Of a stretch of DNA of 64,000 bases, positions 62,102-64,000 are shown in pieces. The stretch comes from Paraburkholderia caffeinilytica (GTDB taxonomy: Bacteria; Pseudomonadota; Gammaproteobacteria; Burkholderiales; Burkholderiaceae). How positions within the stretch are numbered: position 1 is the first letter of the stretch; the number at the start of each line of letters is the position of its first letter. The position numbers and the translations under genes are program-made. The stretch covers positions 4,402,001 to 4,466,000 of the forward strand of contig NZ_CP031467.1 in assembly GCF_003368325.1 (NCBI RefSeq). The letters are read 5' to 3'. The notes under the pieces were generated by a model, which worked only from the letters and a program-made list of their open reading frames with translations, did no database searches and had not been told where the DNA came from.

Positions 62102-62808
62102 GCACGGCGATGCACACCATGAACGACGCTTTGCCTTCGCTGAAAGTCGAACGCCGCACCACGACGTTGCGTGAACTCGCGCTCGAGAAAATACGCACCG
62201 CGATTCTGGAGGCGCATTTTCGTCCGGGTGAACGGCTGGTCGAGCGTTCGCTGTGTGAGGAACTGGGTGTGAGCCGGACCGTCGTGCGCGAGGTTTTGCG
62301 GCATCTGGAGACGGAAGGGCTGGTCGATTCGATACCGAATCAGGGGCCGATCGTCGCGCGGCTGGATGCCGATACGGCCGCGGAAATCTACCAGATTCGC
62401 GCGCTGCTGGAAGGCGATGCAGCGATGGCTTGCGCGCAGCATGCGGACGATGCGGTGATCGCGCTGCTGGCCGGGTACATTGCGAGCATCCAGCAGGCGT
62501 TCGAAGTCCACGCACATCAGACGGTACGTGAGCTCACGACCGCGTTTTACGAGGCAATGTTCCGTGGCGGCGGCAAGAACGTGTCGTGGGAAATAGTGCA
62601 GACGCTCAATGCGCGGATAAACCGCTTGCGCGCCATGACGATCGCCTCCGACGACCGTGGCCGACAGGCCGTGCAGGAGATGAACTGTATTCTCGATGCG
62701 ATCCGCGCGCACGACGCGCAGCGGGCGCGCGATGCGGCTATAGCTCATGTGGCCAGGGTCGCGGATATTGCGGCGCAATTGCTGCAGCAGGTTTTGGGGG
62801 AGGCATAG
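62098..62808 (+). CDS. GntR-family regulator, FCD type (second paralogue)
   Basis: A 236-residue regulator with a winged HTH (about 18-85, LCEELGVSRTVVREVLRHLETEGLVDSIPNQGPIVARLD) and an FCD domain (about 95-225, EIYQIRALLEGDAAMACAQ and QTLNARINRLRAMTIAS). It is clearly paralogous to the protein at 51692. The ATG at 62098 overlaps the ATPase stop, so it is translated as the last gene of the operon and would be co-induced with it. This may provide feedback on the operon or control a second target. Confidence 0.92.
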   Translation: MSTAMHTMNDALPSLKVERRTTTLRELALEKIRTAILEAHFRPGERLVERSLCEELGVSRTVVREVLRHLETEGLVDSIPNQGPIVARLDADTAAEIYQIRALLEGDAAMACAQHADDAVIALLAGYIASIQQAFEVHAHQTVRELTTAFYEAMFRGGGKNVSWEIVQTLNARINRLRAMTIASDDRGRQAVQEMNCILDAIRAHDAQRARDAAIAHVARVADIAAQLLQQVLGEA

Positions 62809-62909
62809 GCTGACAGGTGCGGCAGTGCTCGCCATCCGTTAGCGTGACCGGCTCCATGGTCAGCGTCGCCTCACGATCGCGGTGTTTCCGGCTGTGAGCC
62901 GGGCGCGCT

Positions 62910-63698
62910 TCAAACCCGCGCAAGGCCGTCGTGATCGAGAATCCGGATGTCCTTGCCGTGTGTGTCGAGCAACCCGTCGCGCTGGAATCTGGAGAGCATC
63001 CGGCTCACGGTTTCGAGTTTGATCCCCAGATAGCTGCCAATTTCCTCGCGTGTCATGCGCAGGTGAAATTCGGCTGGCGAATAGCCGCGCATTCTCAGGC
63101 GGTCCGACAGGTTCAGCAGGAATGTCGCCACACGCTGTTCGGCGGACATTGTGCCGAGCAGCATCATCTGCGACGACTCGCGCACGATCTCGCCACCCAT
63201 CATCCGGTGCACATGCTGTTGGACCGCTTTGACTTCGCGGCACATGGCCTCGAGCAGATGAAACGGAATGATGCAGACCTTGCTGTCCTCGAGCGCCACG
63301 GCATCGCAACTATGGTGGCCGGAGCATACGCCGTCCAGACCCAGCGAGTCGCCGGCGAGATGGAAGCCGGTGACATGCTCGCGGCCGTCGCGATGCATGA
63401 CGACGGTCTTGAATGAGCCTGCGCGCACGGCATAGATGCTCTGGAACGAGTCGTTCGCGCGATAGATCGTCTCGCCCTGTTTGATGGTCCGCGACGGGCA
63501 AATCAGCGATTCGATCCCTTGCAATTCCTCGGGTGTCAGGCCTTGCGGCATGCAGATCGAGCGCATCGAGCAGGCCGAGCAACGCCGCACGTCCTTGCGC
63601 GGCGCGCCTGCACTCAGCGGCATTTGCGCGGCGGCGGCCGATGCCGGCGGGCGGATCAGCGCGGGCGCGATGACGGAATAGGCGGCGACGTCAGACAT
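62910..63698 (-). CDS. FNR/CRP-family regulator with FNR-type cysteine cluster
   Basis: A 262-residue oxygen-sensing-type regulator. The N-terminal CSACSMRSIC has the C-x2-C-x5-C spacing of FNR, and a fourth cysteine is available in GVCSGHHSC, so a [4Fe-4S] cluster is likely. A cyclic-nucleotide-type beta-roll follows. The HTH reads MTREEIGSYLGIKLETVSRMLSRFQRDGLL, with the FNR-like E-x2-S-R recognition helix. The start at 63698 gives MSDVAAYSVIAPALIRPP. It overlaps the upstream receiver gene by 8 bp. It probably controls microaerobic or anaerobic genes. Confidence 0.9.
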   Translation of the reverse strand: MSDVAAYSVIAPALIRPPASAAAAQMPLSAGAPRKDVRRCSACSMRSICMPQGLTPEELQGIESLICPSRTIKQGETIYRANDSFQSIYAVRAGSFKTVVMHRDGREHVTGFHLAGDSLGLDGVCSGHHSCDAVALEDSKVCIIPFHLLEAMCREVKAVQQHVHRMMGGEIVRESSQMMLLGTMSAEQRVATFLLNLSDRLRMRGYSPAEFHLRMTREEIGSYLGIKLETVSRMLSRFQRDGLLDTHGKDIRILDHDGLARV

Positions 63699-64000
63699 GA
63701 TGTGCTCCTGATTGTAGAAAGGGGCGAGTGCGATGTTCACAGGCAATTCGCTGGATCGTGTTTCGCGCGAGATCGAATTCGCTGGTCTTGTCAAAAAAGT
63801 AGTGGGCGCCACTCGTCAGGCATGCGCGCCGGAACCAGGCACCTGAATGATTCGTCAGCACCATGACGATCACATGCGGCTTATTTTGTGCAAGCAAGGC
63901 CAACAGTTCCATGCCGGTGCCGCCGCTCAGATGCAGCTCCGTCACGACCAGATCGGCCGCGCTCCTGTCGATGCCCGCGAATGCCGCACCGGGCTCTTCG
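63691..64000 (-). CDS. Response-regulator receiver domain, partial (5' end beyond window)
   Basis: At least 102 residues of a CheY-like receiver, open to the window edge. The expected phosphoacceptor position reads LVVTELHLSGGTGMELL, with glutamate in place of aspartate. VMVLTNHSGAWFRRACLTSGAHYFFDKTSEF supplies the conserved Thr and Lys. It ends soon after the receiver, so it appears to be a single-domain regulator. It overlaps the FNR-like gene by 8 bp and is probably co-transcribed with it. Confidence 0.78.
   Translation of the reverse strand, partial: EEPGAAFAGIDRSAADLVVTELHLSGGTGMELLALLAQNKPHVIVMVLTNHSGAWFRRACLTSGAHYFFDKTSEFDLARNTIQRIACEHRTRPFLQSGAHHV

Noticed and set aside
61133..62515. 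460-codon minus-strand frame
   Set aside because: Antisense to the PotA-like ATPase and GntR genes, which have full catalytic and HTH motifs.

Overview
The window is high-GC DNA from a Gram-negative beta-proteobacterium, most like Burkholderia or Paraburkholderia. This is inferred from the Burkholderia-type porin, a trimeric autotransporter with an extended signal peptide, FabV, many LysR and FCD-GntR regulators, and accessory catabolic operons typical of a soil or plant-associated generalist. No rRNA, tRNA, phage, IS element or CRISPR array was seen. All calls come from reading the sequence; no database was searched.

Layout. 1-1500: tam (cut by the window edge) divergent from a LysR regulator. 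1.6-8.6 kb: polyamine catabolism (FCD-GntR, class III aminotransferase, glutamylpolyamine synthetase-like enzyme, AraC regulator, N-carbamoylputrescine amidase, acetylpolyamine amidohydrolase). 8.7-18.2 kb: mixed housekeeping genes (GST, chemoreceptor, Rap1a-like protein, fabV, class A PBP, small lipoprotein, and a peroxidase-like/azoR/cupin operon). 18.3-23.7 kb: a two-component system read straight into a TonB-dependent siderophore receptor. 24.2-26.3 kb: a YadA-type adhesin, followed by a 1.1-kb non-coding stretch with terminators, a candidate structured RNA and a decayed gene copy.

27.4-41.8 kb is the most unusual part. A porin, a LacI regulator, a 2-oxoglutarate dioxygenase, a LysR regulator, a hydroxyquinol 1,2-dioxygenase, a xylose-isomerase-like TIM barrel, two Gfo/Idh/MocA dehydrogenases, a ChvE-GguA-GguB sugar importer, a Dabb protein and maleylacetate reductase lie together. 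Aromatic ring-cleavage enzymes thus share a locus with sugar or cyclitol enzymes and a monosaccharide importer, and no aromatic hydroxylase is present. I infer that a sugar-like or aryl-glycoside substrate is converted to a trihydroxybenzene and then to 3-oxoadipate.

41.9-51.3 kb holds two oppositely oriented operons, each with its own LysR gene. One carries aroQ, an aroE homologue, a class III CoA-transferase, a MaoC protein, a VOC protein and a ketopantoate-reductase-like protein. The other carries a second aroE homologue, a TIM-barrel protein and an MFS transporter. They look like shikimate- or quinate-type catabolism of unknown exact substrate.

51.7-62.8 kb is a single-direction catabolic operon bracketed by two paralogous FCD-GntR regulators. 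It encodes an AA_synth-family protein, an alpha/beta hydrolase, a flavin reductase with a degenerate Nudix-like tail, a luciferase-like monooxygenase, an aldehyde dehydrogenase, a NIPSNAP protein and a PotDBCA-type importer. TGG-N4-CCA palindromes lie before the regulator and before the operon. The window ends with an FNR-type regulator and a receiver-domain protein cut by the edge.
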